NCBI GenBank assembly: GCA_900095095.1 | Contig: FMBT01000292.1 | Coordinates: 558,001 to 622,000, forward strand | Reading direction: 5' to 3' | DNA from: Fragilariopsis cylindrus CCMP1102 | Taxonomy: Eukaryota > Bacillariophyta > Bacillariophyceae > Bacillariales > Bacillariaceae | Length of the DNA stretch: 64,000 bases | Part shown: positions 52,460 through 62,229 of the stretch, one piece after another | Position numbering within the stretch: the stretch's first letter is position 1 | Layout: each line of letters starts with the position of its first letter | The notes under the pieces: model-generated | What the model saw: the letters and a program-made list of their open reading frames with translations, nothing else | Databases searched by the model: none | What the model was told of the DNA's origin: nothing | Program-made: the position numbers and the translations under genes

Positions 52460-53233
52460 TTAAGAACGGCCCTGACGAAAATCCGATGTGTCTAGGATCA
52501 AGTTGAATCCATAGATAGTCATTATATGGAATTTTGGTAACCCATGGCGTTGGAGCACAAGGTTTAATGTATTATCTTTTAGTTTGGATTCAAGTAACTC
52601 AACTGTGTTAACACCACAGTTGACCAATTTTCGGGTCACTTTATTGATCCACCGATTGGGTTTGCGGCGTCGTTGATTGATTGATACAGCCACAACTGTG
52701 TGGTGCAACAACACATGAGCTGCAGGAAAGAGCTCGCGTTCATCATCCGGACCAATTTCAGTGATCATCCGATCATATCTAGCAGAGTAGAATCTGATGT
52801 GATCATAGTGTCTCTCTGTTTCCTCTTTGAGGTAACGCACTGTATCACCATGTAGAGCAGTCTGATTGACATCTCTAAGTTGCTGACCTAGTCTCCTAGC
52901 AGCTTCTGCAACACTGCAGTCTTCAAAGAGTTCAACCAGTGTTTCAGTATCGCGAATACCTGAGAGTTTCAATTTCTCACGGATAACATCAGAGTAGTCA
53001 ATGATGTGTTCTGGAGTAGGACTATCATATTCATAGCTGATGAGATCTGGCTCGTCGATACCATAGTGCTTGATTCGAACTGTTCCTGTATTCTTGACAC
53101 GTTGTGCTGTGAGGTAGACAACTGTTTCAAAGCCATGCGCCTTGTTGATGGTGATGGGGGATTTTTTAGGAGGCTTGGGACGAGTGCTCATTTCATCGAG
53201 TTCACGATTCCATTCATCAGTGTCCCAGTCACT
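52460..53233 (-). pseudogene. gag: Outer element gag, 3' part
   Basis: Continuation of the gag frame after the inserted element. It resumes with SDWDTDEWNREL and ends at 52460 in DTSDFRQGRS, similar to the inner gag ending DFRRGRH. The codons upstream of 53233 that keep the frame open (to 53314) belong to the inner element's LTR. The part has no recognised domain; it is mostly helical and polar. With 59905-61435 it would form a gag of about 770 residues. Confidence 0.85.
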
Positions 53234-53238
53234 TGAAT

Positions 53239-53481
53239 TATTGGGGACTGAATTAGTTCCTACTCGATACTGCGTTACTAAGAATCGTATTCTACGATCG
53301 AACGCTAGCCACACTATCTGTGTACAGTTGATACTGTAACAGCGTGTGTGGTATCATTACAATGATATCTACTTGATATCATTGTTATTTATAAACTTAA
53401 CATTATAAGAGATTATTTCTTTTATTAACTGCTTCTAGTTATTCTATGCATTTAGCACGTAGATTAGCTTAGATTATAACA
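53239..53481 (+). repeat. 5' LTR of inner element
   Basis: 243 bp, starting TATTGGGGACTG and ending GATTATAACA. The first base pair deviates from the usual TG...CA terminus (TA...CA). Confidence 0.95.
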
Positions 53482-53577
53482 TTTATAAATAACAATCGGA
53501 ACAGATATACGATAGAGGAAACCATCGAACAAGTTTGTTGAACACATTATTCTCCTACAACCAAGGTCAATACAATA

Positions 53578-55701
53578 ATGTCCTCTGCCCCAACCAGTGG
53601 CAGCACCCCCCCTGCTACGGGAGGCAACAATACCAACACCAACAACGGAGGTAGAAGAGGTTATCAAGGTAACCGTAATAACAGCAATAATAATACAACA
53701 GCGAAAAGAAATCAATTCAAAGGATTAGCTGGAAGCGATACTGCTCTATATGAAAAAGTAGTTACAGTAGGACCAAACCAGTCCACACAAATCGTTGACC
53801 TAACGGATGCATTAGTCACCTACTGTGGCTCAAAAGGATATGGCAAATGGGCTGAATCGATCACCGAACTGAACAGATTTGATGAAGCGGACTTTGTCGG
53901 AGCACCACCATCGCAATCAAGTTATGGAACTATTACAGCAAATGTATTCACTTACAGTGCTACTGGAGCAGAACAGTACAAAATTGCATATGACATGTGG
54001 AAGGCGCGATACAACCACACCCTGAAAGACTTCATTGAATACGAAAAGAACGCGATCCATATCTTTCTTGCCTTGAAAGGACAATTCGAACAAATTGCTT
54101 GGGATGATTTACAACATGACGGACGCTACGCTACAGTAGTAGCATCCCAATGCCCTGTACAGCTAATAGAGCTTCTCCTAGAAACATGCTCCACCAATGA
54201 GACATCAACATGGGAACCATTAGCAAGGCTCCGACATATTCGTAAGTCCATTACTTATATGCAAAAGCCCAAAAATGCATCCACTGCTGTCGACACAGCA
54301 CAATACAAGCGACACCTATCAGTCTATGTTAGCAACGCATGTAGGGCAGGAGGTGACTTTGTCTTTGGAACAAAGCTATACGAGCCCTTCCTAGTGGACG
54401 CGGGTGAAACACTGGTCTCATACTTAGGTATGGTCCCATCCGATAAGAAAGTGTATGACAAGAAAGTTAATGATTTAATAGTTGGAATTCTGATGATTGA
54501 AGGCTGCAAGAGCAAGAACCTCAAGACTAACCTCAAGAACCAATTCCTTACAGGAAATGCGGACTGTTACCCAGTAACAGCATCGAAAGCATATGAACTT
54601 ATTGACAAGTATGAAGACGATTCACCAACTTCTAATGATCAAACTCCCCGTACTCAAACTGCAAAGCAAAAGAAAGCCGCGGCTGCTCGCAAAGCAGCGG
54701 CCGAACAAGAAGATGGCAATGTGGCTGGTGCGCACGTGGTTGATACCACCACCAAAGCTGTAGTTTTAGCTGCAGTGAGTGATGATGGTATCATCCATCA
54801 AAATGCTTTTGAAGCAATCATGTCAAGAGAAGAATTCGAAGACGAAGACCTTGGTGAAGTTGCATGTATTATCATTGGAGACCACTATTACCCCAGTGAT
54901 GACGACGATGAAAGAATGCCAGCTCTACACGACAGAGCAATGGAAGATGATAGTTCAAGTGACGATTCAAGTGTCGATTCGAATGATCCATTCAATATTG
55001 TCCACATCGACGGTCAAGATGATTCAACTTATATGACCAATGATTCAATGGATTTTGATACTGATGATTTCTCTTATGATGACTCAATCAGTGATGGTGA
55101 AATGCCTGGCCTACAGCCTAGGACATATGGCGCTTCAACGACATCATCGGAGTCTAGCGCAAGTACCACTATTGGCAATGAAGATATCCAGACGGTCATA
55201 TGCGAAGCATCCTATGTATGCGATACAGATGAAGACAGCAGTGCTGCAACATTCACATCTCATGACGACAGTGTCATTACCAATATTGGAGTCTTAACTG
55301 ACACGGGTAGCTCAATGAACATCACCAAACTAAATGTGCCCATTAAAATGGAACAATCCGTCCGACAATATCTTACATACACTGCAGTAGATGTACCAAA
55401 GGTAACAATGATCAATGGCAAAAAGTCTACCAATATTGTCAATCTGGTTGATGTAAGACAAAGATTCGGTGGCAACATTCAGTTCTTCCGAAAAGAATCT
55501 AAATACCTTGGACTATCAACTACCCAGTTCACTCTCTACAAGTTATTGCCTTTCCTAAGCAGATCGGGACCTCCTACAAGCATCTTTCCAGATCAATTTG
55601 ACACATTACAGGACGTAATGACTTTGGATATGCCTGGGGCGTACGTATACTTGGACCCAACAGACCATGGTTATCAGGATTTTCGGAGGGGCAGACACTA
55701 A
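53578..55701 (+). CDS. gag: Inner element Gag-like protein with DTGS motif
   Basis: 707 residues, ATG at 53578. The first ~60 residues are Thr/Asn-rich, then a helical capsid-like part (about 100-370). An Ala/Lys linker is followed by an Asp/Ser-rich acidic region (about 430-540). Near 575-579 it has T-D-T-G-S-S (in VLTDTGSSMNI) followed by hydrophobic strands, resembling the active-site loop of an aspartic protease, although the usual copia protease motif is in pol. No CCHC zinc knuckle is seen. It ends QDFRRGRH; the pol frame overlaps this end in the -1 frame. Confidence 0.85.
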   Translation: MSSAPTSGSTPPATGGNNTNTNNGGRRGYQGNRNNSNNNTTAKRNQFKGLAGSDTALYEKVVTVGPNQSTQIVDLTDALVTYCGSKGYGKWAESITELNRFDEADFVGAPPSQSSYGTITANVFTYSATGAEQYKIAYDMWKARYNHTLKDFIEYEKNAIHIFLALKGQFEQIAWDDLQHDGRYATVVASQCPVQLIELLLETCSTNETSTWEPLARLRHIRKSITYMQKPKNASTAVDTAQYKRHLSVYVSNACRAGGDFVFGTKLYEPFLVDAGETLVSYLGMVPSDKKVYDKKVNDLIVGILMIEGCKSKNLKTNLKNQFLTGNADCYPVTASKAYELIDKYEDDSPTSNDQTPRTQTAKQKKAAAARKAAAEQEDGNVAGAHVVDTTTKAVVLAAVSDDGIIHQNAFEAIMSREEFEDEDLGEVACIIIGDHYYPSDDDDERMPALHDRAMEDDSSSDDSSVDSNDPFNIVHIDGQDDSTYMTNDSMDFDTDDFSYDDSISDGEMPGLQPRTYGASTTSSESSASTTIGNEDIQTVICEASYVCDTDEDSSAATFTSHDDSVITNIGVLTDTGSSMNITKLNVPIKMEQSVRQYLTYTAVDVPKVTMINGKKSTNIVNLVDVRQRFGGNIQFFRKESKYLGLSTTQFTLYKLLPFLSRSGPPTSIFPDQFDTLQDVMTLDMPGAYVYLDPTDHGYQDFRRGRH
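55670..55690 (+). promoter_or_regulatory. Candidate -1 ribosomal frameshift site (inner element)
   Basis: The gag frame reads GAT TTT CGG and the -1 frame GGA TTT TCG, which is open into pol (GGATTTTCG, about 55677-55685). The same nine bases occur at the end of the outer element's gag (about 52467-52475, minus). A frameshift would fuse gag to pol; the exact slip codons are inferred. Confidence 0.45.
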
Positions 55702-55730
55702 ATTCCAAGCGTCTACAGCCCGTTAATCAA

Positions 55731-58700
55731 ATGGTAATCAATGTGGGGGAGGATCAACAGCCATCGATCCTTGATATCCCCGATGCAACAATCATTCCAT
55801 CTACATCGTATTCATTCGCGACAGTCAAGTTTGAAGAAGATAGTGGTGGAGTGCTTCCCAATGCCCAATTGTTTCCAACAATGAGACCTAGTGAAGCAAG
55901 GAGTGGGCACAACAAACTCTCCCGTGGAAATATATCGCTAAATGCGCTAGTTCTAGACAGTGGTGCATCACTGCATCTGTTTGCGAATGCAGACATGCTC
56001 CAAAAAGTGAAGGCAAACCCAAGCCCAACAACTATTCACTGTGGTGGCAAATCGTGGTCTAATAATCAAGTTGGCGAACTCTGTGATGATCTAAAAACAC
56101 TTCCTTTGCCACAAGATACTCTACACCTACACAAGGACGGAGTGGCGAACCTGATCTCGCTGGCCGAGCTTTCTAAGCTCCATCGTATCACTCTTGATAC
56201 TAGTGTTGATAATGCCTTCTATGTCTACAAAGATAATGGCGAATATGTCAGATTCGGAGTGGAACCAAATGGGCTATACTGTTTACATGTGGATGACGGA
56301 TCATCCCCAGCCACCCTGTTAACCACGGTTGAAGAAGAAAAGAAACTGTTTTCAGCCCTAGATGTCAAGAGGGCTACGATGGCCCGCTACATTCAAGATT
56401 GCTTATGCCTCCCCTCTGATGAGGACTTTGCACATGGGCTAGAAACAGGTGCGATTAAGGAGTGTGGCGTGAGTCGGAGAAACATAAATATAGCTAAGGC
56501 TATTTTCGGGCCCAACAAGCATTCTGTACAAGGCAAAACTGTCCAAAGAACAAACAGAATGCCAAGAGAAGACCAAATCCTCGGAGTACCACCTTCCATA
56601 CTTAAGCACTATTCGGAGGTGACTGCGGGCATAGATGTTATGCATGTTAATGGAGTCGCGTTTCTAATTGCCACTTCCAAGCACATACGTTTCATCCAAT
56701 GTATATGTATTAGAAACAAGTCGGACGACATGTACATTGCAGCAATAAAGAAGATGGATAATATTTATAAGCTTCGAGGCTTTAAAATAAAAACTATGTA
56801 TGCAGACCGAGCTTTCCAACACTGTCTCGATGCGCTTGCCCTGCAAGAAATAACCCTAATCTGCTGTGACAGGAATGCACATGTACACTTCATTGAGAGG
56901 TGTATCAGGTTCACCAAGGAAAGGATCCGAGGTGTTCGATCTATGATGCCGTTCACGAAGATTCCGAAGCGGCTACTTATGGAAGTGGTATACACGGTGG
57001 TACAGTTAATGAATGCCATCAACAGGAAAGGGGGAGTGCACCCCACGATGTCTCCTAGACAAATCATAACAGGCAAGAAGCTACTTATCCCACCATACAT
57101 GCCCGGTGCATATGTATATGGTGTTCCTGGAGGAAGCTCAAGCAGTGTGGAGAAACCAAGAACGTTTGATGCCCTCTATCTACGACCAAATGATGGGGGT
57201 GGTGGTCATTTTGTGTATAACATCAGTACCAAGCAAAGGAACTCAGTCCCAAGAGTGATTGGACTAGAAGGGAAAGGGATTCCCATGACAAGTGACATCA
57301 TTGCAACTATCAATGAGCAGGGCAAGAGCGAGGGTCAACCTGATGGACTAATCTTTGGTGACATTGATAACCTAACAACCGTCCTTGACCTAGAACCAAG
57401 TAATGAAGAGGGTGAAGAGCCCGAATTTGATGACGACGACGCATCAGACCAGTCGTACAATCCACAAGAGGATGACGATAGTGTACTCATTGACGACCAC
57501 AACATGAACCCACATCAATACGATGATGAGGAAGCAGGAGTGAATGACGACAATGTAGATGACAATGAGGTACCACAGGATGATGATGACCCAATGCTCG
57601 AGGAGTTGAATGTGGTTGAAGAAGATGACGACAACGACACCGTTGAAGAATACGTTATTGATGAGATTGATGAAGGCTCGGACCCAGGTTCGATCCACGA
57701 AGGCTCGGACCCAGGTTCGAACCCATCTGAAGAAGAAGAAGACCGACCAAGAATGGAAGGCCTGGATGGTGATTACTGGAACAGGAAGGGTGAAGCAAAC
57801 TACTGTCTATCCATCATAAAAGGCTTCGGAAACCTAGAAGCGACGCTGTCGACCCCACAGTACGGATTCAAAAAGGGACTAACTGTATTTGGTGGTCCAG
57901 GGTATGATGCGACTATTAAGGAGCTAGATGAAAATCTAATTGGTAGGGATGTGATACAAATGTTGCACCCAAGTTCAGTGACTTATGATATATTCAAGCT
58001 ATCACTAAGTTACCTCATGTTCCTCAAGAGGAAGAGATGTGGTACGATCAAGGCACGAGGTTGTGCAGACGGTCGATCACAGAGAGATTACATTACCAAA
58101 GACGAGTCGAGTTCACCCACAGTGAAAACACAAGCCCTTATGGTCAGTTCCCTCATTGATGCGATCGAACGAAGATGCATTGTGATCGCAGACATTCCAG
58201 GAGCATTTCTCCAGGCGGATTATCCACAAGAAGAAGGCAAAGAGTGTTACCTCAAGTTTGAAGGAGTAATGGTTACTATGATCTGTGAAATCAAACCTGA
58301 ATACACCAAGCTCATCAAAAGGAATAAGAAGAACGGCAAGCAATGGTTAGTAGGCAAGGTCACGAAAGCTATTTATGGAACGCTCCTTGGTGCCAGACTA
58401 TTCTATGACAAGCTACGAGCATTCCTGGAATCAATTGGATTTACAGTTAGCGATTATGATGAATGTACATTCAACTCCATGATTGAAGGAAAACAGTGTA
58501 CTATACAATTCCATGTGGATGACCTGAAGATGTCTCATGTGACACAGTCCGTACTGGATGATGTCATTGACAAGCTGAACAAGGAATTCGGAGTGAACAA
58601 GAAGATGTCTGCAAGCTATGGAAAGATCCATGAGTACCTGGGGATGACCATTGATTACTCTGAAGATGGCATTGTGAAGTATACAATGTACGATTATTTG

Positions 58701-59606
58701 GAAGACATCGTGGTAGAAGCACCAGATGATATGGATGGTAAATCAGTAACAGTAGCAAGTGATCACCTGTTTACAGTTGATGAAGAATGTGAAAAACTGG
58801 ACCCTGAAGTTGCAGATTATTATCACCGAACAGTGGCAAGGCTGCTGTTTGCAGCCAAAAGGGCACGTCCGGACCTGCAGACGGCTGTTGCATTCCTATG
58901 CACCAGAGTTGCCTCACCAGATAAGGATGACTACAAGAAACTGGCCAAAGTAATAAGATATATTAGAGAGACCATCCATCTACCACTTGTATTGGGATGG
59001 GACGAATCTGGAAGATTGACATGGAGTATTGATGCATCATTTGCTGTCCACATGGATATGAAAAGCCATACAGGCTACTGTCTAACGATGGGAAGAGGAT
59101 CCGTTGTATCAGGGTCCATCAAACAGAAGCTTACGACTAGAAGTTCGACTGAATCGGAATTGGTGGGTGTCGATGATACCATAACATTTATTGAATGGAT
59201 TAGTTTGTTCATGAAATGCCAAGTTAAAAACTACCCTGATAGTGATCCACTGGAGCTACTTGGGACCAAAGTCCTTGCATTGCAGGACAACACAAGCACC
59301 ATTAAGCTAGCGCGAAATGGTCGACGTTCATGTGGGCAGAGAACTCGCCACATTAACATTAGATATTTTTATATCACGGATAAGATTAATGATGGTACAG
59401 TTGTTATGTCATATTGTCCAACAAAGGAAATGGTATCAGACTATTTCACCAAGCCGTTGCAGGGGTCACTGTTCAGATTGCACAGGAATGCTATCATGGG
59501 AGTATCACAAGCTGACTATAACTGGTATGAAGAACAGTACAAGGAAGCCAAGAAAGCATCGAAGCTATTATCAGATAAGCTTTTAGCAGAAACTAATACA
59601 ACCTGA
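55731..59606 (+). CDS. pol: Inner element Pol: protease, integrase, RT, RNase H
   Basis: 1291 residues from the first ATG; the frame is open further upstream into the end of gag, so a frameshift product may be longer. Protease: VLDSGASLHLF (DSGAS at 76-80). Integrase core: TAGIDVMHVNG (near 300), MYADRAF (near 357) and HVHFIERCIRF (near 388). RT: IADIPGAFLQADYP, YGTLLGARLFY and a catalytic HVDD box (928-931) in place of the usual YVDD. RNase H: SIDASFAVHMDMKSHTG (near 1100), SSTESELVGVDD, QDNTSTI (near 1184). A long acidic region (Asp/Glu repeats) lies between integrase and RT. Order and motifs place it in Ty1/copia, similar to the diatom CoDi groups. No stop codon or frameshift was noticed. 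Confidence 0.93.
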   Translation: MVINVGEDQQPSILDIPDATIIPSTSYSFATVKFEEDSGGVLPNAQLFPTMRPSEARSGHNKLSRGNISLNALVLDSGASLHLFANADMLQKVKANPSPTTIHCGGKSWSNNQVGELCDDLKTLPLPQDTLHLHKDGVANLISLAELSKLHRITLDTSVDNAFYVYKDNGEYVRFGVEPNGLYCLHVDDGSSPATLLTTVEEEKKLFSALDVKRATMARYIQDCLCLPSDEDFAHGLETGAIKECGVSRRNINIAKAIFGPNKHSVQGKTVQRTNRMPREDQILGVPPSILKHYSEVTAGIDVMHVNGVAFLIATSKHIRFIQCICIRNKSDDMYIAAIKKMDNIYKLRGFKIKTMYADRAFQHCLDALALQEITLICCDRNAHVHFIERCIRFTKERIRGVRSMMPFTKIPKRLLMEVVYTVVQLMNAINRKGGVHPTMSPRQIITGKKLLIPPYMPGAYVYGVPGGSSSSVEKPRTFDALYLRPNDGGGGHFVYNISTKQRNSVPRVIGLEGKGIPMTSDIIATINEQGKSEGQPDGLIFGDIDNLTTVLDLEPSNEEGEEPEFDDDDASDQSYNPQEDDDSVLIDDHNMNPHQYDDEEAGVNDDNVDDNEVPQDDDDPMLEELNVVEEDDDNDTVEEYVIDEIDEGSDPGSIHEGSDPGSNPSEEEEDRPRMEGLDGDYWNRKGEANYCLSIIKGFGNLEATLSTPQYGFKKGLTVFGGPGYDATIKELDENLIGRDVIQMLHPSSVTYDIFKLSLSYLMFLKRKRCGTIKARGCADGRSQRDYITKDESSSPTVKTQALMVSSLIDAIERRCIVIADIPGAFLQADYPQEEGKECYLKFEGVMVTMICEIKPEYTKLIKRNKKNGKQWLVGKVTKAIYGTLLGARLFYDKLRAFLESIGFTVSDYDECTFNSMIEGKQCTIQFHVDDLKMSHVTQSVLDDVIDKLNKEFGVNKKMSASYGKIHEYLGMTIDYSEDGIVKYTMYDYLEDIVVEAPDDMDGKSVTVASDHLFTVDEECEKLDPEVADYYHRTVARLLFAAKRARPDLQTAVAFLCTRVASPDKDDYKKLAKVIRYIRETIHLPLVLGWDESGRLTWSIDASFAVHMDMKSHTGYCLTMGRGSVVSGSIKQKLTTRSSTESELVGVDDTITFIEWISLFMKCQVKNYPDSDPLELLGTKVLALQDNTSTIKLARNGRRSCGQRTRHINIRYFYITDKINDGTVVMSYCPTKEMVSDYFTKPLQGSLFRLHRNAIMGVSQADYNWYEEQYKEAKKASKLLSDKLLAETNTT
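57672..57725 (+). repeat. 27-bp tandem repeat within inner pol
   Basis: Two copies of a unit beginning GAAGGCTCGGACCCAGGTTC encode a repeated EGSDPGS peptide. Each contains GGTTCGA-CC, like a tRNA B-box (T-arm). Confidence 0.8.
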
Positions 59607-59656
59607 GTTGTTGTTACATTATCATATATGGATTCACTCATGACAATGTAGGAGTG

Positions 59657-59899
59657 TATTGGGGACTGAATTAGTTCCTACTCGATACTGCGTTACTAAG
59701 AATCGTATTCTACGATCGAACGCTAGCCACACTATCTGTGTACAGTTGATACTGTAACAGCGTGTGTGGTATCATTACAATGATATCTACTTGATATCAT
59801 TGTTATTTATAAACTTAACATTATAAGAGATTATTTCTTTTATTAACTGCTTCTAGTTATTCTATGCATTTAGCACGTAGATTAGCTTAGATTATAACA
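59657..59899 (+). repeat. 3' LTR of inner element
   Basis: 243 bp, identical to the 5' copy by eye. The preceding TGTAGGAGTG (59647-59656) is the polypurine-tract candidate, the same ten bases as in the outer element. Confidence 0.95.
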
Positions 59900-59904
59900 T
59901 GAAT

Positions 59905-61435
59905 CACCATGTCGGTCGCCTGCATGGTCAATGTCAGAGTTACTGTCAAAATCAGTTGAATCTCCTGGACGTTCAGCGACATGGGCACAGGTTACAAAAT
60001 CTGGCTCATTGTCATCATAGATGTCATCCACATCTTGTAGTTGTGCAAAGCTTGCTCCAAAGAAACGATCGTTATCAGCGTCTTTGGTGGCTTCAGCAAT
60101 GACTGTTGCCATAACTGATGCATTGAATTCAACTGGACTGATGACATCCGGTGGCAGTTCTTCAATTGTTAATTTTTGTTCTGGATCAGATAAATTTTCT
60201 TCAGCCTCCTCTTGAATAGATGACACTGGATCCGGTACGGATGATGCTTCGTGATATGACACGACAGCATCTTCAGTAGGTGCATTCTTTGCTGGCCCAG
60301 CAAAGGTTGATAGCAACGCTAGCGCGTCATTGATTGTATTGGGGTAACAATCGCCTTTAGCAGTAGAGTAAGTGGTCATTAAATGAGCTTTAAGATTCTT
60401 ATTTAATGAATTCTTCACAATCAGTCGAGCGACAATTCGCTCTTCAACAAGTTTATCATATGGTGCTTGATCTTCCGGTTTAAGCTTGAGATAAGCACCG
60501 AAAGTGATGGGTGCCGGAAGAGTTGATTGTAGTACCTTGTCAAATGAAGCTTGTCCAAATGCGAACTTTCCACATGTGAATATAGCTGATTTGTATCGAT
60601 CTTGTACTTGTTTTGAGAATGTGGAGTCATCTACATTAGCTGCCTGTTTGAAAGCAATTGCAGCATGTAAGGTGTGGAGGTTTTGGAATTCTTGATCGAC
60701 TTTAACAATGCCATTGGTTTGTGCGCATACTGAACGGAGGATTTGTAAGAATCCTATTAAATCTTTTTCAGTTTCCACAAGAGCCATTCTCTTGTCGGCG
60801 CGACAGTAGGTGATGATAACATCCTCTACATTCCCAATCGCTGTACGATAGTATGCTTTGGAGAACCTGTCATAGTTATTCCAGTTGGCCTTTTGTATCT
60901 TTACATCGATGAAGTAGTTTGAATCCGTACTTTCCTTGAGGATAGGATCGAAACAGACTAGTCTTTTCTCTCCAGTTGGTGTAGTAGTATCTGCACCAGT
61001 AGCATCTTTTTTGTAGATGGTAACGACGTTTGAATGTTGCAAAGGATCTGGTTTTGATGTTACAAAATCAGATTCGACTTTAGCAACCAAATCAAGGATA
61101 ACTGAATCAAGCCCATAGGCTTTGTCGGCAGCTGCCGATCCTGCCATCGTGTTCTGGTATGTTCGATATTGTCCTAGTAGGTTGCCATTAGCTAATGCAA
61201 TGACAGTTCCTTTCATAGGATTGGTACCGGAGGCTAGACCTTCAAACTTGGATTTCGCAACTTGTTGTTTCTTCTTGTTTGAGGCATTCGATGGATGATT
61301 TTTCTTCTTTTGGTTTGCTGTGTTCTTTGCAGCTGCAGCAGCAGCCTTCGCTTCCTTCTCTTTGGCAGAGAGGGCATTACCGGCGCCACCAGTTGTACTG
61401 GTGGTGTCAGCAGGTTTATTGTCGGTGACAGCCAT
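59905..61435 (-). pseudogene. gag: Outer element gag, 5' part
   Basis: ATG at 61435 (MAVTDNKPADTT). Ala/Lys-rich basic N-terminus (ANQKKKNHPSNASNKKKQQ), then helical capsid-like sequence with Cys-poor composition, then an acidic region near the junction. The frame runs on a few codons into the inner LTR (CYNLS then stop). It is homologous in layout to the inner gag. The gene is broken by the insertion at 59900-59904. Confidence 0.9.
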
Positions 61436-61542
61436 TCTTGCAAGGTGATAGTAATTGGAATACTAATAGGTATATCTTGTAAGGTGGTTGTTGTTGTTGA
61501 TTCGATTAATCTAATCAATGACTGTGATTATTTATTATAGAA

Positions 61543-61923
61543 TGTTGAAATACAGTAATCGCAACGCCGTGGATATTGGTATGTTGCTTATTACGTAATG
61601 CTTGAAGATACTAGGATGATATATAGGTTTGAATACTATGTATGGCTAGCTTATTAACTTGTTGTTATTATTTACCTATTGCATAAGTTCTATAATAAAT
61701 AATGACCAACATTGATTGACATCCGAGGTGCCGATGGAGGTGCTTACATTAACGCAATGTAAATACGACACATCTTTTCTCTTCAATTATCAACCACACG
61801 ATAATGTGCAGCATATATATATTTATTGTGAGGAAACAACATGCACAAGCGTCACGACGTTCATGACATAAAATGACTGTTGTGAAAACCTCACGGGACC
61901 CATAAATAATTGAATCCCCAACA
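61543..61923 (-). repeat. LTR of outer element (5' LTR in element orientation)
   Basis: 381 bp, one apparent difference from the other copy. The adjoining internal sequence on the minus strand begins TTCTATAATAAATAATCAC, again without a TGG-type primer site. Confidence 0.95.
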
Positions 61924-62229
61924 GGTAGTGAGAATCGATTGATCGAAATAAATAAATATCTGTGTTGGTGAGTTTTTGGAAACTCAATCCATACGTAATA
62001 GCATATTTTTTAATGTCATAGTTTATTGGTCCGATCCAATGCGATCCGTGAGTCGTTCAACGCTTGAATATGCATTTTTGTGTATTCGAAGAATCTCAAA
62101 AAGGAAAAAACATTACTACAATTTCGGTTTGTTGACACATGTTGACATATCAACAACCCCCCAAAATGTGGAATTCACGTGAAAGAATTTCGTCGCATCA
62201 GTTTTTAACACTTTCTGATGGTGCAAATT
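61924..62229. other. Intergenic region, 306 bp
   Basis: Starts with the outer target duplication GGTAG, then AT-rich sequence 3' of the last gene. Apart from a short open frame (61976-62182) without features, nothing is seen. Confidence 0.5.

Larger units (their letters stand above)
53239..59899 (+). mobile_element. Inner Ty1/copia (CoDi-like) retrotransposon, apparently intact
   Basis: 6661 bp, with 243-bp LTRs at both ends and target duplication TGAAT (53234-53238, 59900-59904) inside the outer element's gag. Gag and pol are both uninterrupted open frames. The LTRs are identical as far as I can compare, so insertion was recent, after the outer element landed. The sequence following the 5' LTR (TTTATAAATAACAATCGG) does not begin with the TGG typical of tRNA 3'-end primer sites. 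Confidence 0.96.
47446..61923 (-). mobile_element. Outer Ty1/copia (CoDi-like) LTR retrotransposon, interrupted
   Basis: Bounded by 381-bp LTRs (47446-47826 and 61543-61923) and a 5-bp target duplication GGTAG (47441-47445, 61924-61928). Coding order on the minus strand is gag (61435 leftwards), then protease-integrase-RT-RNase H (52448 to 47890), the copia order. The element is split in gag by a second retrotransposon. The LTRs differ at one base by eye (A/G within GCGTCAC-ACG), so it is itself young. Subtracting the insert gives about 7.8 kb. Confidence 0.95.

Noticed and set aside
53234-53314. Start codon at 53314 for the 52460 open frame
   Set aside because: The first codons lie in the inner LTR; the real frame comes from the outer gag upstream of the insertion.
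57672-57725. tRNA gene suggested by GGTTCGA motifs
   Set aside because: No acceptor stem, D-arm or anticodon arm can be folded around it; it is inside pol coding sequence.
59882-59904. Stop at 59882 as natural end of the outer gag
   Set aside because: The stop is provided by the inner LTR; the gag frame continues at 53233 once insert and one target copy are taken away.
47446-61923. Two tandem or independent retrotransposons side by side
   Set aside because: The 381-bp LTRs and GGTAG lie only at the outside, and the 243-bp LTRs with TGAAT lie inside gag, which requires nesting.
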